DNA of 64,000 bases, taken from NCBI GenBank assembly GCA_051861545.1, contig JBIMKP010000002.1, positions 124,001 through 188,000 on the forward strand, written 5' to 3'. A program made the position numbers and the translations under genes. Below are positions 55,153-64,000 of the stretch, one piece after another. Position 1 is the first letter of the stretch. Each line of letters opens with the position of its first letter. The notes under the pieces were generated by a model, which was not told the DNA's origin, ran no database searches, and was given only the letters and a program-made list of their open reading frames with translations. The stretch comes from CAISCU01 sp051861545 (GTDB lineage Bacteria; Bacteroidota; Bacteroidia; UKL13-3).

Positions 55153-57183
55153 CTACAGTGCAGCCAAAGCCGTTTTAATTTCATTTAAATTGAATGGTTC
55201 GGGCTTTAATTCTAGTTTTTCGTTTGAGCTAAATTTCTTCGTTTCCTTTAAAAATAATGGTCCCAAATTTTTATCGAAACTCATCATGATTACGTTTATT
55301 TCCTTGTTTTTGGGTAATCTTATATTGTATCCTTTAGCATCTCTATAAGCAAAAACCAAACTTTTTTCTCCTTTAATCTGGAAATAAATTTGTGCTTCTT
55401 CTTTAAATGGAATTTCAATGTAAACCATCATTGCTGGAGGAGTCGTACTAAAACGGTCACAGTTATACATGCCAAAATTAGTGAGTGATGCACTGTATAT
55501 CATTTTGGCTGCACCTTCATTTACTAAGCCTAGTCTTGTGCGTTTTGCTAAAATATCATCACCTGCTTTTTTTAATTCTGTTTCTATTTGTTCTTTGGCC
55601 AAAAATGATTCCATCACCTGGTTTTCATTTTCATTATAATCGTGCAAATTGTTAAATGTCCAAGTTTGTAAATTGATAGCCACTTTGTGGTTAAATTTTT
55701 GTGAAACCTGCATTAATGATAAATTTTCTATTTGTTCAATTTTGCCCTTCAACCAATAACTCTGATTCATCACTTCTGCACTGCCCGCTTTAACTCTTGC
55801 AAGGTTTAATAAATATGATTTTGGCGAAACAGCAGATAATTTATCACTGTCATTTATTGCTACAAATTTCTCTAGCGCTTTATTAAAAGCATTTGTTTCC
55901 AACAATTCAATATTGTAATTGCAGTTTTCTTTTTGATTACTTAACCAAGTTTTAAATTTTTGGTATTCTGTAGTTTCATAATTAATTGAATCTTTTTTGT
56001 ATTGTTCAATTGCAGCAGTATATCTACTTAAATTTCTGTTGTATTTGTTTAGTTTTTCTTGGTATAACTTTTCTCTTCTTTTTAATTCGGCATTGTATCT
56101 TTTATCGAGTTTTTCTTTATTGACATAAAAGCGTTCAAAATAGGTATTGTAAATTTCTTTTGGAGGTAATGGATATTTTTTTGGAGCTGCAGGAATAATT
56201 GGCTGAACAGGTGGTGGTGGAAGTTTATAGATGAATGAAATGTTTTTTAGTTTCACGAATCTTTCAGGTAACCTACCTGCTAAAAACAACTTCGAATTAA
56301 CTTTAGTAAAAGGAATTTTTATCTTTTCTTTCTTTTCAACGGCAAATGTATTGGGTGTAATTTTCCATTCTGTAATTCCACTTGAATTTTTTTCAGCCAC
56401 AAATACATTCATACCTTCTTTTATGTTGTTTGATGGCATTTCAACTGCCATAGATTTACCCGATTTCAATTTTAAGTTTTTACCGTTTTGAATAGCTTTT
56501 ACTTCAAACATTCCTCCTGTTTCTAATATTTGTCCATTAGAACTAGTTGATATTTGTTTTTCAATGGCATTCCTATCTGAATAGATTTCTGTAAGCTCAA
56601 TTTTAACTGGTCCAGGACCAATTGCTTGTCCATCTTCAGTTTCAAGTGAATTGGCTGGGATTATAATCTCCAAACCTTTTTCACCTTCCACTTTGTTTTC
56701 AATTTTCGGGTTGATTTCTATTACCTGTGCTTTGGTTTCAGAGATCTGATTGATGACATCTGATGTTGATTTGAAATCATACAATTTTACTTTGATTTCA
56801 ACCCGTCTATTTTCTTTCTTGCCGCTTTCTTTTGTATTACTAGCTTTAGGTTTATTTTCACCAAACCAATTCATAGAAATGCGGTTTTCTTGAATCCCGT
56901 TTTCGCCTAAAAATGTTCTTACTTGTTGTGCTCGGCGGTTCGATAATTGTTGATTGTATTCTTCACTGGCATCATGGTCGGTATGACCCGTAATAGTAAT
57001 TTCATGATAAGAAGAATTACCCAATTCCTGAATGAGTTTTTTGAGTTCAGCACGATCTTGTTTGTCTAAACCAAACTCGTCAGATTCAAAAAAAATTTGA
57101 AGTGTTTTTTCATGGCTTTGCGCCATTGTGATGCTTACTCCTCCTAGTAGTAAAAACATCAGCAAGTAAAATTTTGTACGCAT
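55153..57183 (-). CDS. OmpA-domain protein with N-terminal OmpA domain, tandem paralogue A
   Basis: 676 residues. Signal peptide (1-21, MRTKFYLLMFLLLGGVSI). The OmpA-C peptidoglycan-binding domain is at the N-terminus (about 25-132): TGHTDHDASEEYNQQLSNRR and KENRRVEIKV. A beta-rich domain (about 150-290) and a predicted coiled-coil (about 355-420, RYNAELKRREKLYQEKLNKY) follow, then a helical C-terminal domain with DRFSTTPPAMMV. This is unlike normal OmpA proteins, where the domain is C-terminal. A close paralogue with the same length lies directly upstream (57567). A weak hairpin but no good terminator follows. Confidence 0.85.
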   Translation of the reverse strand: MRTKFYLLMFLLLGGVSITMAQSHEKTLQIFFESDEFGLDKQDRAELKKLIQELGNSSYHEITITGHTDHDASEEYNQQLSNRRAQQVRTFLGENGIQENRISMNWFGENKPKASNTKESGKKENRRVEIKVKLYDFKSTSDVINQISETKAQVIEINPKIENKVEGEKGLEIIIPANSLETEDGQAIGPGPVKIELTEIYSDRNAIEKQISTSSNGQILETGGMFEVKAIQNGKNLKLKSGKSMAVEMPSNNIKEGMNVFVAEKNSSGITEWKITPNTFAVEKKEKIKIPFTKVNSKLFLAGRLPERFVKLKNISFIYKLPPPPVQPIIPAAPKKYPLPPKEIYNTYFERFYVNKEKLDKRYNAELKRREKLYQEKLNKYNRNLSRYTAAIEQYKKDSINYETTEYQKFKTWLSNQKENCNYNIELLETNAFNKALEKFVAINDSDKLSAVSPKSYLLNLARVKAGSAEVMNQSYWLKGKIEQIENLSLMQVSQKFNHKVAINLQTWTFNNLHDYNENENQVMESFLAKEQIETELKKAGDDILAKRTRLGLVNEGAAKMIYSASLTNFGMYNCDRFSTTPPAMMVYIEIPFKEEAQIYFQIKGEKSLVFAYRDAKGYNIRLPKNKEINVIMMSFDKNLGPLFLKETKKFSSNEKLELKPEPFNLNEIKTALAAL

Positions 57184-57455
57184 GTTTCATTTTTTTATGG
57201 AATTAGAACGACAATAAAATCAGATTGTTACATTCTGGTACTATTCTTTCATGAAGTAAAATAATTTAGTTTAGATTGCGTTTTAGTTCGTTGTTTTTGT
57301 TTATTTCAAATGTAAAAATCACTACAACAAAACCAACTCCAAAGAATGTTATTTCATTAAAAAACAGACTTACACGGAAACCGATGCGTACGCATAACAT
57401 TTTCAAAATCAAGGGCTGTTTATAAAGACAATTATTTATACTATTGAGGTTAAAT

Positions 57456-57490
57456 AAAACAAGAAAAGCCCAAAGGGCTTTTCTTGTTTT
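57456..57490 (-). terminator. Terminator of OmpA-domain paralogue B
   Basis: A perfect 16-bp stem (AAAACAAGAAAAGCCC and complement) with AAA loop, 76 bp past the stop of the 57567 gene. It separates the two paralogues into two transcription units. Confidence 0.88.
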
Positions 57491-57566
57491 AAAGGTAAAT
57501 ACTTGTTCGTTTAAGTTATAAGTATCGCTTTCAAACTTCTATACTTCTAATATTCGGTAGTTTCAT

Positions 57567-59597
57567 TTATAAACTCGCAAGTGCGGTCTTCATTTCCTTT
57601 AAACTGATAGGTTTTGGACTCAATTCAATCGTTTCATTTGTGGTAATGGTCTTATTCTCTTTAACAAATAATGGACCTAAGTTTTTGTCGTAACTTAACA
57701 TTACTACAACTACTTCTTTATTTTTTGGTAGTTTAATATAATATCCTTCATTCTTTTTATATGCATAGATCAAACTTTTCTCCCCTTTAATCTGGAAATA
57801 AATTTGGGCTTCATCTTTATAAGGAATTTCAATTCTGACCATCATTGCCGGAGGAGTTTCGCTAAATCTATCACAGTTAAACATCCCAAAATTTGTTAAT
57901 GAAGTTTTGTAAACCATACTTGCAGAACTGACATTCATTAAACCCAGATTACTTCTTTTTTGAAAGATATCTGCTTGTGCCTTTTCAAGTTCTTTGTCAA
58001 TATGGTCAAGTTTTACAAATTCCTCCATTATTGAGTTTTTGTATGAATACGAATTGAAAAAATTGTCGGCATATTTTACCTGCAAATTAATCGGCGTTTG
58101 ATACCCATATATATGAGCAATCTCCATTAAACTCAATCCTTCCATTTCACTGATTTTTTCTTTCGACCAATAACTTTGCATCAGAATTTCATCACTTCTA
58201 AAATTAATATTTGCTAGATTAGTTAAATAGGTTTTGGGAGAAAGTGCAGTTAATTCATTGCTGTCGTTGGCCGCTACAAATTTGTGAATCGCCTTATTAT
58301 ACATATTGGTTTCAGTTAACAGGATATTAAACTCACAATTTTCTTTTTGTTGATTTAGCCATGATTTGAATTTATGAAGTTCCATTGTTTCATAAGCTAA
58401 TGAGTCACTTTTGTATTGCTGAATAGTAGCGATGTATTTGTCTAAATTTCTATTGTATTTTTTTAATTTTTCCTGATAAAGATTTTCTCTTCTTTCAACT
58501 TCAGTTTCATACCTTTTATCTAATGTGGTTTTGTTCACATAAAATCTTTCCAAAAAGGAATTATAAACTTCTTTTTTAGGTAGCTGATATTTTTTAGGAG
58601 GGGCTGGAATTGTTGGATGTACTGGTGGTGGTGGGATTTTATAAACGTAGGTTATATTCTTTAATTTGCCTTTTATAGATTGTTTCTTACCTGCTAAAAA
58701 TAGTTGAGTATTGATTTTTGTATAAGGAAGTTTCACTCGTTTTTTAGATTGAACAACGAACCTATTTGGAGTAATTTTCCATTCTGTAATTCCACTTGAA
58801 TTTTTTTCTGCTACAAATACATTCATGCCTTCTTTTAAATTGTTTGATGGCATTTCAATACCCATTGATTTTCCTGATTTCAATTTTAAATTTTTACCAT
58901 TTTGAGTAGCTTTTACTTCAAACATTCCTCCGGTTTCTAATATTTGTCCTTCTGATGTAGTTGATATCTGTTTCTCTATTGCATTTCGGTCTGAATAAAT
59001 TTCTGTAAGCTCAATCTTTACAGGTCCCGGACTGATGGCTTGTCCATCTTCTGTTTCAAGTGAATTGGCAGGAATTGTTATCTCCAAACCTTTTTCACCT
59101 TCCACTTTGTTTTCAATTTTTGGGTTGATTTCTATTACCTGTGTTTTGGTTTCAGAAATCTGATTTATTACATCTGATGTTGATTTGAAATCATACAATT
59201 TTACTTTTATTTCAACCCTTCTATTTTCTTTTTTACCGCTTTCTTTTGCATTACTAGCTTTGGGTTTATTTTCACCATACCAGTTCATGGTAATGCGGTT
59301 TTCTTGAATCCCGTTTTCGCCTAAAAATGTTCTTACTTGTTGTGCCCTGCGGTTCGATAATTGTTGATTGTATTCTTCACTTGCATCATGGTCGGTATGA
59401 CCCGTAATAGTAATTTCATGATAAGAAGAACTGCCTAATTCCTGAATGAGTTTTTTGAGCTCAGCTCTGTCTTGTTTGTCTAAACCAAACTCATCAGATT
59501 CGAAGTGAATTTGAATTGTTTTTTCATGGCTTTGCGCCATTGAGATGCTTACTCCTCCTAGTAGTAAGAACATCAGCAAGTAAAATTTTGTACGCAT
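57567..59597 (-). CDS. OmpA-domain protein with N-terminal OmpA domain, tandem paralogue B
   Basis: 676 residues, same architecture and length as paralogue A. Residues 1 to about 280 are nearly identical (signal peptide and OmpA domain differ at only a few positions), whereas residues from about 285 are clearly diverged. The promoter-proximal ~60 bp upstream of the start are also almost identical. It has its own terminator. Probably a recent duplication, or two old paralogues with their 5' parts homogenised. Envelope-anchoring role inferred from the OmpA domain. Confidence 0.85.
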   Translation of the reverse strand: MRTKFYLLMFLLLGGVSISMAQSHEKTIQIHFESDEFGLDKQDRAELKKLIQELGSSSYHEITITGHTDHDASEEYNQQLSNRRAQQVRTFLGENGIQENRITMNWYGENKPKASNAKESGKKENRRVEIKVKLYDFKSTSDVINQISETKTQVIEINPKIENKVEGEKGLEITIPANSLETEDGQAISPGPVKIELTEIYSDRNAIEKQISTTSEGQILETGGMFEVKATQNGKNLKLKSGKSMGIEMPSNNLKEGMNVFVAEKNSSGITEWKITPNRFVVQSKKRVKLPYTKINTQLFLAGKKQSIKGKLKNITYVYKIPPPPVHPTIPAPPKKYQLPKKEVYNSFLERFYVNKTTLDKRYETEVERRENLYQEKLKKYNRNLDKYIATIQQYKSDSLAYETMELHKFKSWLNQQKENCEFNILLTETNMYNKAIHKFVAANDSNELTALSPKTYLTNLANINFRSDEILMQSYWSKEKISEMEGLSLMEIAHIYGYQTPINLQVKYADNFFNSYSYKNSIMEEFVKLDHIDKELEKAQADIFQKRSNLGLMNVSSASMVYKTSLTNFGMFNCDRFSETPPAMMVRIEIPYKDEAQIYFQIKGEKSLIYAYKKNEGYYIKLPKNKEVVVVMLSYDKNLGPLFVKENKTITTNETIELSPKPISLKEMKTALASL

Positions 59598-59781
59598 GTT
59601 TCATTTTTTTATGGGATTAGAACGACAATAAAATCAGATTGTTACATTCTGGTACTATTCTTTCAAGCGATAAAATAATTTAGTTTAAAATGCGTTTTAG
59701 CTTCTTGTTTTTATTTTATTTTGATGGTTGAAATCAATTTTTTTTGTTTTACATATACATCAATTATGCACCATATTAAAA

Positions 59782-60432
59782 ATGATCAAACAATTTATTT
59801 TTATATCGACACTATATTCTCTGATGACAATATCCTGTTCATCACCAACCGAGGAAAAAGCAAATTCTTCTTCAACAAATGAAACTTTAACCTTAAAGAC
59901 AGATTCCAATGCAAAATCAGATTCTTTGCTAATGAAGGAACTCATTAAGGAATATGATTTAAACCGCATAGACACTTTTATTGTAGGTGATGTGAATGGT
60001 GATGGTGTAAAAGACAAAGCTGTTATTCTGCCTCTGACTTTCATTAACGTCAACAATAAAATAGTAAACCAATATGTTAACATTGCTTTTACTTGCAACA
60101 TTTCAATGTTAAAACATTCAAATGGTTTTCATGGACTGATTGCAAACGTTGGCGATCTTGATGGAAATAATTCAGATGAAATAGTTTATTGCCCCAACTG
60201 GTATCAAAGTAATTCAGGAGGTATTTACATTTATGGATATAGAAGGAATAAATGGACTTTGTTCAGTAGTGGGTCCATAAGGCGCGATATTCTAGAAGAA
60301 CAAAACAACCCAATAAAATATTTAAAAAGCAGAATAAAGAAAATTGACAATTATTCTTTCTTGTTAACTCAACATGTATGGACCGATGAGGGGAAATTTA
60401 TTGACTCGACAAATACAGTTATAATCAAATGA
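59782..60432 (+). CDS. Lipoprotein with calcium-loop motifs
   Basis: 216 residues from the ATG at 59782, followed by a lipoprotein signal peptide (TISCSSP). An 18-codon extension is unlikely. A Ser/Thr/Asn-rich linker follows, then two FG-GAP-like calcium loops, GDVNGDGVKDKAV and GDLDGNNSDEIVY, and a final beta-rich region. It may be a single small beta domain on the cell surface or inner leaflet; no family assigned. It is divergent from OmpA paralogue B. Confidence 0.75.
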   Translation: MIKQFIFISTLYSLMTISCSSPTEEKANSSSTNETLTLKTDSNAKSDSLLMKELIKEYDLNRIDTFIVGDVNGDGVKDKAVILPLTFINVNNKIVNQYVNIAFTCNISMLKHSNGFHGLIANVGDLDGNNSDEIVYCPNWYQSNSGGIYIYGYRRNKWTLFSSGSIRRDILEEQNNPIKYLKSRIKKIDNYSFLLTQHVWTDEGKFIDSTNTVIIK

Positions 60433-60755
60433 ATTAGGAAAAACAGAGTATAGCAGCAAATTTGCAATTGTAGTGCAATTCGTCTTTGTATGACGGGATT
60501 TTAGTAATTGATAATTTCGTTTTCCCAATTTACATTTTGATTAAGTAAGTACGCCTCCAATCTTTAGAACAAAAAAATCAATCTTATCATTTAGCATTTC
60601 TCTAAACAGGAAATCTTGGAATAAGAACTTCTCCTTCCAATCCAATAAACATAATCATGATTTTTTGATAGAAAGAAAGGAAGTCATTCATGCTTCTTTC
60701 CAATTTTTGATTTTACAAATGAGCTAGTGGCTAAATTTGATTAATTTGCCAGCCA
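60433..60755. other. Gene-free spacer before comB
   Basis: 323 bp without a plausible gene. I see no repeat, terminator hairpin or RNA. The 25 bp before comB contain a TAAATTTG box, but no well-spaced TTTG partner. Confidence 0.5.
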
Positions 60756-61466
60756 ATGAAAAACATAGAAATTGTATACACTCCGAAGCTATTGCCTTTG
60801 TATGATTTAAAAGGTAAAACGGTTGTGGTGATTGATATTTTAAGAGCAACTAGCACCATGTGTGTAGCTTTTGAAACAGGAATAGATAAAATTTTGCCAG
60901 TTTCTACTCCTGAAGAATGTAGCATTTTTAAGGATTTTGATTTTCTAACAGCAGCAGAACGAAATGCAGAAAAACTTCCGGGTTTTGATATGGGCAATTC
61001 TCCTTTTGAGTTTTTAAATCCTTTGATTGAAGGGAAAAAAATTGCATTTACTACAACCAACGGCACAAAAGCAATAAAATTAGCAAGACAACAAGAAGCA
61101 GCAGAAATTGTGATTGGCTCCTTTCTCAATATAGATGCAGTTGAAAGGTATCTCATTGAAAAAAATCGACCGGTAGTTTTATTATGTGCAGGTTGGAAAG
61201 ACAAGTACAATCTTGAAGATACCTTATTTGCAGGAGCATTGGCTCAAAGATTAGCAGAGGAGGATATGCAGGAAGATGACTCTTGTATTGCTGGAATTGC
61301 CTTATTCGAACAACACAAAAACGAATTAGAAACTTTGGTAAGAAAATCATCACATGCTAGAAGATTCCAATTATTACATAGCCAAACCGATGATGTATCA
61401 TTTTGTCTGCAAATGAATTATACCCAAAAAGTTCCTAGATTATCTGGTGAATACATCATCGCCTAA
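60756..61466 (+). CDS. comB: 2-phosphosulfolactate phosphatase-like protein (ComB family)
   Basis: 236 residues. Family signatures: VVVIDILRATSTMCVAFETG near residue 23, MGNSPFEF near 84, TTTNGTKAI near 101 and DTLFAGALAQRL near 158. In archaea ComB dephosphorylates 2-phosphosulfolactate in coenzyme M synthesis. Bacteria carry homologues in sulfolactate-related pathways. No other coenzyme M gene is in view, so the exact substrate is not certain. It stands upstream of ald on the same strand, 100 bp apart. Confidence 0.85.
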   Translation: MKNIEIVYTPKLLPLYDLKGKTVVVIDILRATSTMCVAFETGIDKILPVSTPEECSIFKDFDFLTAAERNAEKLPGFDMGNSPFEFLNPLIEGKKIAFTTTNGTKAIKLARQQEAAEIVIGSFLNIDAVERYLIEKNRPVVLLCAGWKDKYNLEDTLFAGALAQRLAEEDMQEDDSCIAGIALFEQHKNELETLVRKSSHARRFQLLHSQTDDVSFCLQMNYTQKVPRLSGEYIIA

Positions 61467-61566
61467 TTATTCCAATTGGATGAGCTTTGTGGCTTAGTTT
61501 GGTGACGAAATTCAATTTTTTTGTTCAAATAATTAGTCCTAAGTTTGCCCTCCAAACTTGAAAATT

Positions 61567-62682
61567 ATGATTATTGGTGTTCCAAAAGAAATCAAAAACA
61601 ATGAAAACCGTGTAGGATTAACTCCAGCGGGTGTTTCAGCTCTTTGCAAAGCAGGTCATACTGTATATGTACAAGCTACAGCCGGTATCGGAAGTGGTTT
61701 TAGTGATGAAGAGTATGCTGCAGCAGGCGCTACTATGTTAGCAAGCATTGAAGAAATCTACAAAATTGCTGATATGATTATTAAAGTGAAAGAGCCAATT
61801 GCGCTTGAGTATCCTTTGATTAAAGAAAACCAATTGTTGTTTACTTATTTCCACTTTGCATCTTATGAGCCATTAACCAATGCCATGATTGAGCGTAAAG
61901 CGGTTTGTTTGGCATATGAAACTGTAGAAAAGAAAGACCGTTCATTGCCATTATTGGTTCCAATGAGTGAAGTGGCTGGAAGAATGAGTATCCAAGAAGG
62001 TGCTAAATATCTAGAAAAACCTATGGGTGGACGTGGTATCCTTTTAGGAGGTGTACCTGGAGTTAAACCAGCCAATGTGTTGATTTTAGGTGGTGGTATC
62101 GTTGGAACACAAGCTGCTAAAATGGCTGCTGGTATGTCTGCTGATGTTACTATCATGGATATTTCTATTCCTAGATTACGTGAATTAGATGATATCCTTC
62201 CTAAAAATGTTAAAACTGTTTTCTCTAACGAGTACAATGTAAGAGAAGCTGTTAAACAAGCAGATTTAGTAGTAGGTGCAGTTTTAATTCCTGGTGCTAA
62301 AGCTCCTCATTTGGTAACAAGAGATATGTTAAAAATTATGAAGCCAGGTACTGTTTTGGTAGACGTTGCAGTAGACCAAGGTGGATGTATTGAAACATGT
62401 AAACCAACAACTCACGAAGATCCTACTTACGTTATTGATGGAATCATCCATTATTGTGTAGCGAATATGCCTGGTGCAGTTCCTTATACTTCAACATTGG
62501 CATTAACCAATGCAACTTTACCTTATGCACTTCAATTAGCTAACAAAGGCTGGAAAAAGGCTTGTGCTGATAACGAAGAGTTAAGATTAGGTTTAAATGT
62601 TGTTGAAGGTAAAGTAGTTTACAAAGGCGTTTCAGATGCTTTCAATTTGCCTTACACTGAAGTAAGTGAAGTATTAAACTAA
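61567..62682 (+). CDS. ald: Alanine dehydrogenase
   Basis: 371 residues from the ATG at 61567 (MIIGVPKEIKNNENRVGLTP), the family's usual start; an upstream TTG is less likely. NAD-dependent, interconverts alanine with pyruvate and ammonia. Substrate-binding Arg15 and Lys near residue 74 (VKVKEP), NAD-binding GGGIVGTQAAKMAAGMSADV (about 173-192), VDVAVDQGGCIET, and NMPGAVPYTSTLALTNATLPY are conserved. A terminator follows. Upstream, TAAGTTTG (61540-61547) is a plausible -7 element. Confidence 0.96.
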   Translation: MIIGVPKEIKNNENRVGLTPAGVSALCKAGHTVYVQATAGIGSGFSDEEYAAAGATMLASIEEIYKIADMIIKVKEPIALEYPLIKENQLLFTYFHFASYEPLTNAMIERKAVCLAYETVEKKDRSLPLLVPMSEVAGRMSIQEGAKYLEKPMGGRGILLGGVPGVKPANVLILGGGIVGTQAAKMAAGMSADVTIMDISIPRLRELDDILPKNVKTVFSNEYNVREAVKQADLVVGAVLIPGAKAPHLVTRDMLKIMKPGTVLVDVAVDQGGCIETCKPTTHEDPTYVIDGIIHYCVANMPGAVPYTSTLALTNATLPYALQLANKGWKKACADNEELRLGLNVVEGKVVYKGVSDAFNLPYTEVSEVLN

Positions 62683-62700
62683 GTTTTTTAAAATTCAGAT

Positions 62701-62734
62701 AAAAGCCGGTTTCGTTTGGAGCCGGCTTTTTTTA
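62701..62734 (+). terminator. Terminator of ald
   Basis: 9-bp stem AAAAGCCGG / CCGGCTTTT around a 12-nt loop, followed by a T run, 19 bp after the ald stop. Confidence 0.87.
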
Positions 62735-62832
62735 TGTTTTTTTGAATAATCCCATTCTGACAAATAACGATTTTGAAAATTAAAACTTTATGAATAGAGT
62801 TGATTTCACTTTGGTCATTTTTGCAGAAATTC

Positions 62833-63030
62833 AAGACCCCGATAGGTGGTCTCATGTTTATAGTAAAAATGTATGATATGTCTTCGCCCTTGTCTTTTGT
62901 CAACGCGGACCTTTGGTCCGCGTTGACAAAAGACAAGGGGTGGGTTTCATCAAAATTTATTTTCTATAATCATGTCATCCCTTCAGGATTTTAAGGATTT
63001 GTACAAAAAACAAGATTCTGATTCTAATTT
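62833..63030 (-). repeat. Hairpin repeat element, copy 3 (inverted orientation)
   Basis: A perfect 25-bp inverted repeat with TTT loop (62887-62911 / 62915-62939). The 11-bp apex (AACGCGGACC) equals that of copy 1; the lower 14 bp differ. Read on the minus strand it is flanked by AATCCTGAAGGGATGACATG and CTATAAACATGAGACCACC then TATCGGGGTCTT, as in copy 1. It fills most of the ald-DUF3820 gap. Confidence 0.85.
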
Positions 63031-63070
63031 AAATTTTGTGCTCATATTGGTAATAACAATGTTATTATTC

Positions 63071-63289
63071 CTATTTCTTTTTGAGTGGATTCAGTAAATC
63101 TTCCAATCCATTGATTTTAATTTCGAACATGGTTTCCAATTGAATTCCCAATTTACTTTTAGGAAATCCTTTTCTTTGAAACCATTCCAAATACGAAACG
63201 GGTAAATCACAAATTAATCTGTCTTTGTATTTACCAAAGGGCATTTTTGTTTTTACTAAGCTTAATAAAATTTCAGGATTGGGTCCCAT
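63071..63289 (-). CDS. DUF3820 family protein
   Basis: 72 residues from the ATG at 63289; the open frame extends further but overlaps the aat start. MPFGKYKDRLICDLPVSYLEWF is the diagnostic DUF3820 motif. It is followed by KGFPKSKLGIQLETM. Small soluble protein of unproven function, widespread in Bacteroidota. It is divergent from aat, 45 bp between starts. Confidence 0.85.
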   Translation of the reverse strand: MGPNPEILLSLVKTKMPFGKYKDRLICDLPVSYLEWFQRKGFPKSKLGIQLETMFEIKINGLEDLLNPLKKK

Positions 63290-63334
63290 GTTTTTTTCTT
63301 TCGAATATAAAGCCAATACAATTATTTTTGAACA

Positions 63335-63973
63335 ATGTATTTTATCCAAGGTGATTCTTTTCCTGATCCTCGATTGGCAGACCAAGAAGGTTTGTTGGCC
63401 ATAGGTGGTGACCTTCAAATTACAAGCTTGATAAAGGCATATTCCATGGGAATTTTCCCTTGGTTTAATGAAGATGAACCTATTATTTGGTGGTGTCCAG
63501 ACCCAAGACTTGTTTTATTTCCAAAAGAAATCAAAGTAAGTAAGAGCATGAAACAAATTCTAAAAAAAGGGGAATTTGAGTTCAGCATCAATACAGATTT
63601 TGAAGCCGTGATTAGGCATTGTAGAAATACCAGAGTTGAAGATGGAACTTGGATTAGTGAAGATATTATTCAGGCTTATTTAAATCTTCATGAAGCAGGA
63701 TTTGCTCATTCATTTGAAGTAAGAAAAAACAATGAATTAGTAGGAGGATTATACGGTGTAGGATTGGGTAAAGTTTTCTTTGGTGAAAGCATGTTTAGTT
63801 TGATGAGTAATGCCAGTAAAGCAGCTTTAATTTTCCTTTGTTTACACGCCATGCAAGAAGGCATTGAGTTAATTGATTGCCAACAAAGCACCTCTCATTT
63901 ACAAAGTATGGGAGCAAGAGAAATTAGTAGAGATAGTTTTTTGGAATTGCTTGATGAATTGATTGAGGAGTAA
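63335..63973 (+). CDS. aat: Leucyl/phenylalanyl-tRNA--protein transferase
   Basis: 212 residues. It adds Leu or Phe to the N-terminus of proteins starting with Arg or Lys, a step in N-end-rule degradation. Motifs: FPDPRLADQEGLLAIGGDL, AYSMGIFPWF, WWCPDPRLVLFP, EDGTWISEDI, HSFEVRKNNELVGGLYGVGLG, FFGESMFS, and DCQQSTSHLQSMGA. All conserved features are visible. The stop lies 28 bp before the window ends. Confidence 0.96.
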   Translation: MYFIQGDSFPDPRLADQEGLLAIGGDLQITSLIKAYSMGIFPWFNEDEPIIWWCPDPRLVLFPKEIKVSKSMKQILKKGEFEFSINTDFEAVIRHCRNTRVEDGTWISEDIIQAYLNLHEAGFAHSFEVRKNNELVGGLYGVGLGKVFFGESMFSLMSNASKAALIFLCLHAMQEGIELIDCQQSTSHLQSMGAREISRDSFLELLDELIEE

Positions 63974-64000
63974 ATGTTTTAGTAAAGTTGATTAAGAACT

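Noticed and set aside
62688..62994. Frames on both strands across hairpin element copy 3
   Set aside because: Both translate the palindrome and share the same FVNADxRSALTKDKG stretch as a consequence of the inverted repeat, not of coding selection.

Overview
The window is AT-rich DNA from a member of the Bacteroidota. The evidence is a type IX secretion and gliding cluster (GldJ, two PorP/SprF-type proteins, PorU, PorV), several large secreted proteins with C-terminal T9SS sorting domains, a TonB receptor with an N-terminal carboxypeptidase-like regulatory domain, and promoters of the Bacteroidota form TTTG-N19-TAnnTTTG. I do not place it below phylum.

Layout. 1-4870 (minus): a type I restriction-modification operon, hsdM-hsdS-X-hsdR, with hsdR cut by the window edge. 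X encodes a proteasome/HslV-like Ntn-hydrolase fold protein. 5105-9196 (minus): small accessory genes (GNAT acetyltransferase, DUF2807-type lipoprotein, two membrane proteins, Crp/Fnr regulator, EEP-family phosphatase/nuclease). 9267-23903 (minus): three large envelope or secreted proteins (multidomain phosphoesterase, duplicated-module PKD protein, TonB receptor), with thiN on the plus strand among them. All three large genes share an array of hexamers spaced 11 bp apart, ending 21 nt before a -7 element. This resembles a PhoB/PhoP-type operator and suggests one regulon, plausibly phosphate scavenging. 24095-29049: kbl, an FG-GAP T9SS cargo, murF. 29192-38344: the T9SS block, gldJ and two porP/sprF genes on minus, divergent from porU-porV on plus. 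38346-44727 (plus): ispF, a UvrD helicase-nuclease fusion, a membrane protein, and tdh, which pairs functionally with kbl for threonine breakdown. 44728-45836: a 1.1-kb gene-poor stretch full of repeats. 45835-51604 (minus): small envelope proteins, a glyoxalase II-like hydrolase, yidD-rnpA-rpmH, a small lipoprotein, der, era. 51747-55039: SET-domain protein, glycosyltransferase, MiaE-like hydroxylase, a hypothetical gene, then a decayed tRNA-fMet copy and the intact tRNA-fMet. 55153-59597: two tandem OmpA-domain paralogues. 59782-63973: lipoprotein, comB-like gene, alanine dehydrogenase, DUF3820 gene, aat.

Two dispersed non-coding repeat families stand out. One is a MITE-like element of about 0.3 kb (two copies, nested inverted repeats, 4-bp target duplications). 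The other is a hairpin element (three full copies and one remnant) with a conserved apex and flanks but a different, still almost perfectly paired, middle stem in each copy.

All calls come from reading motifs and architecture by eye. No database search was run.
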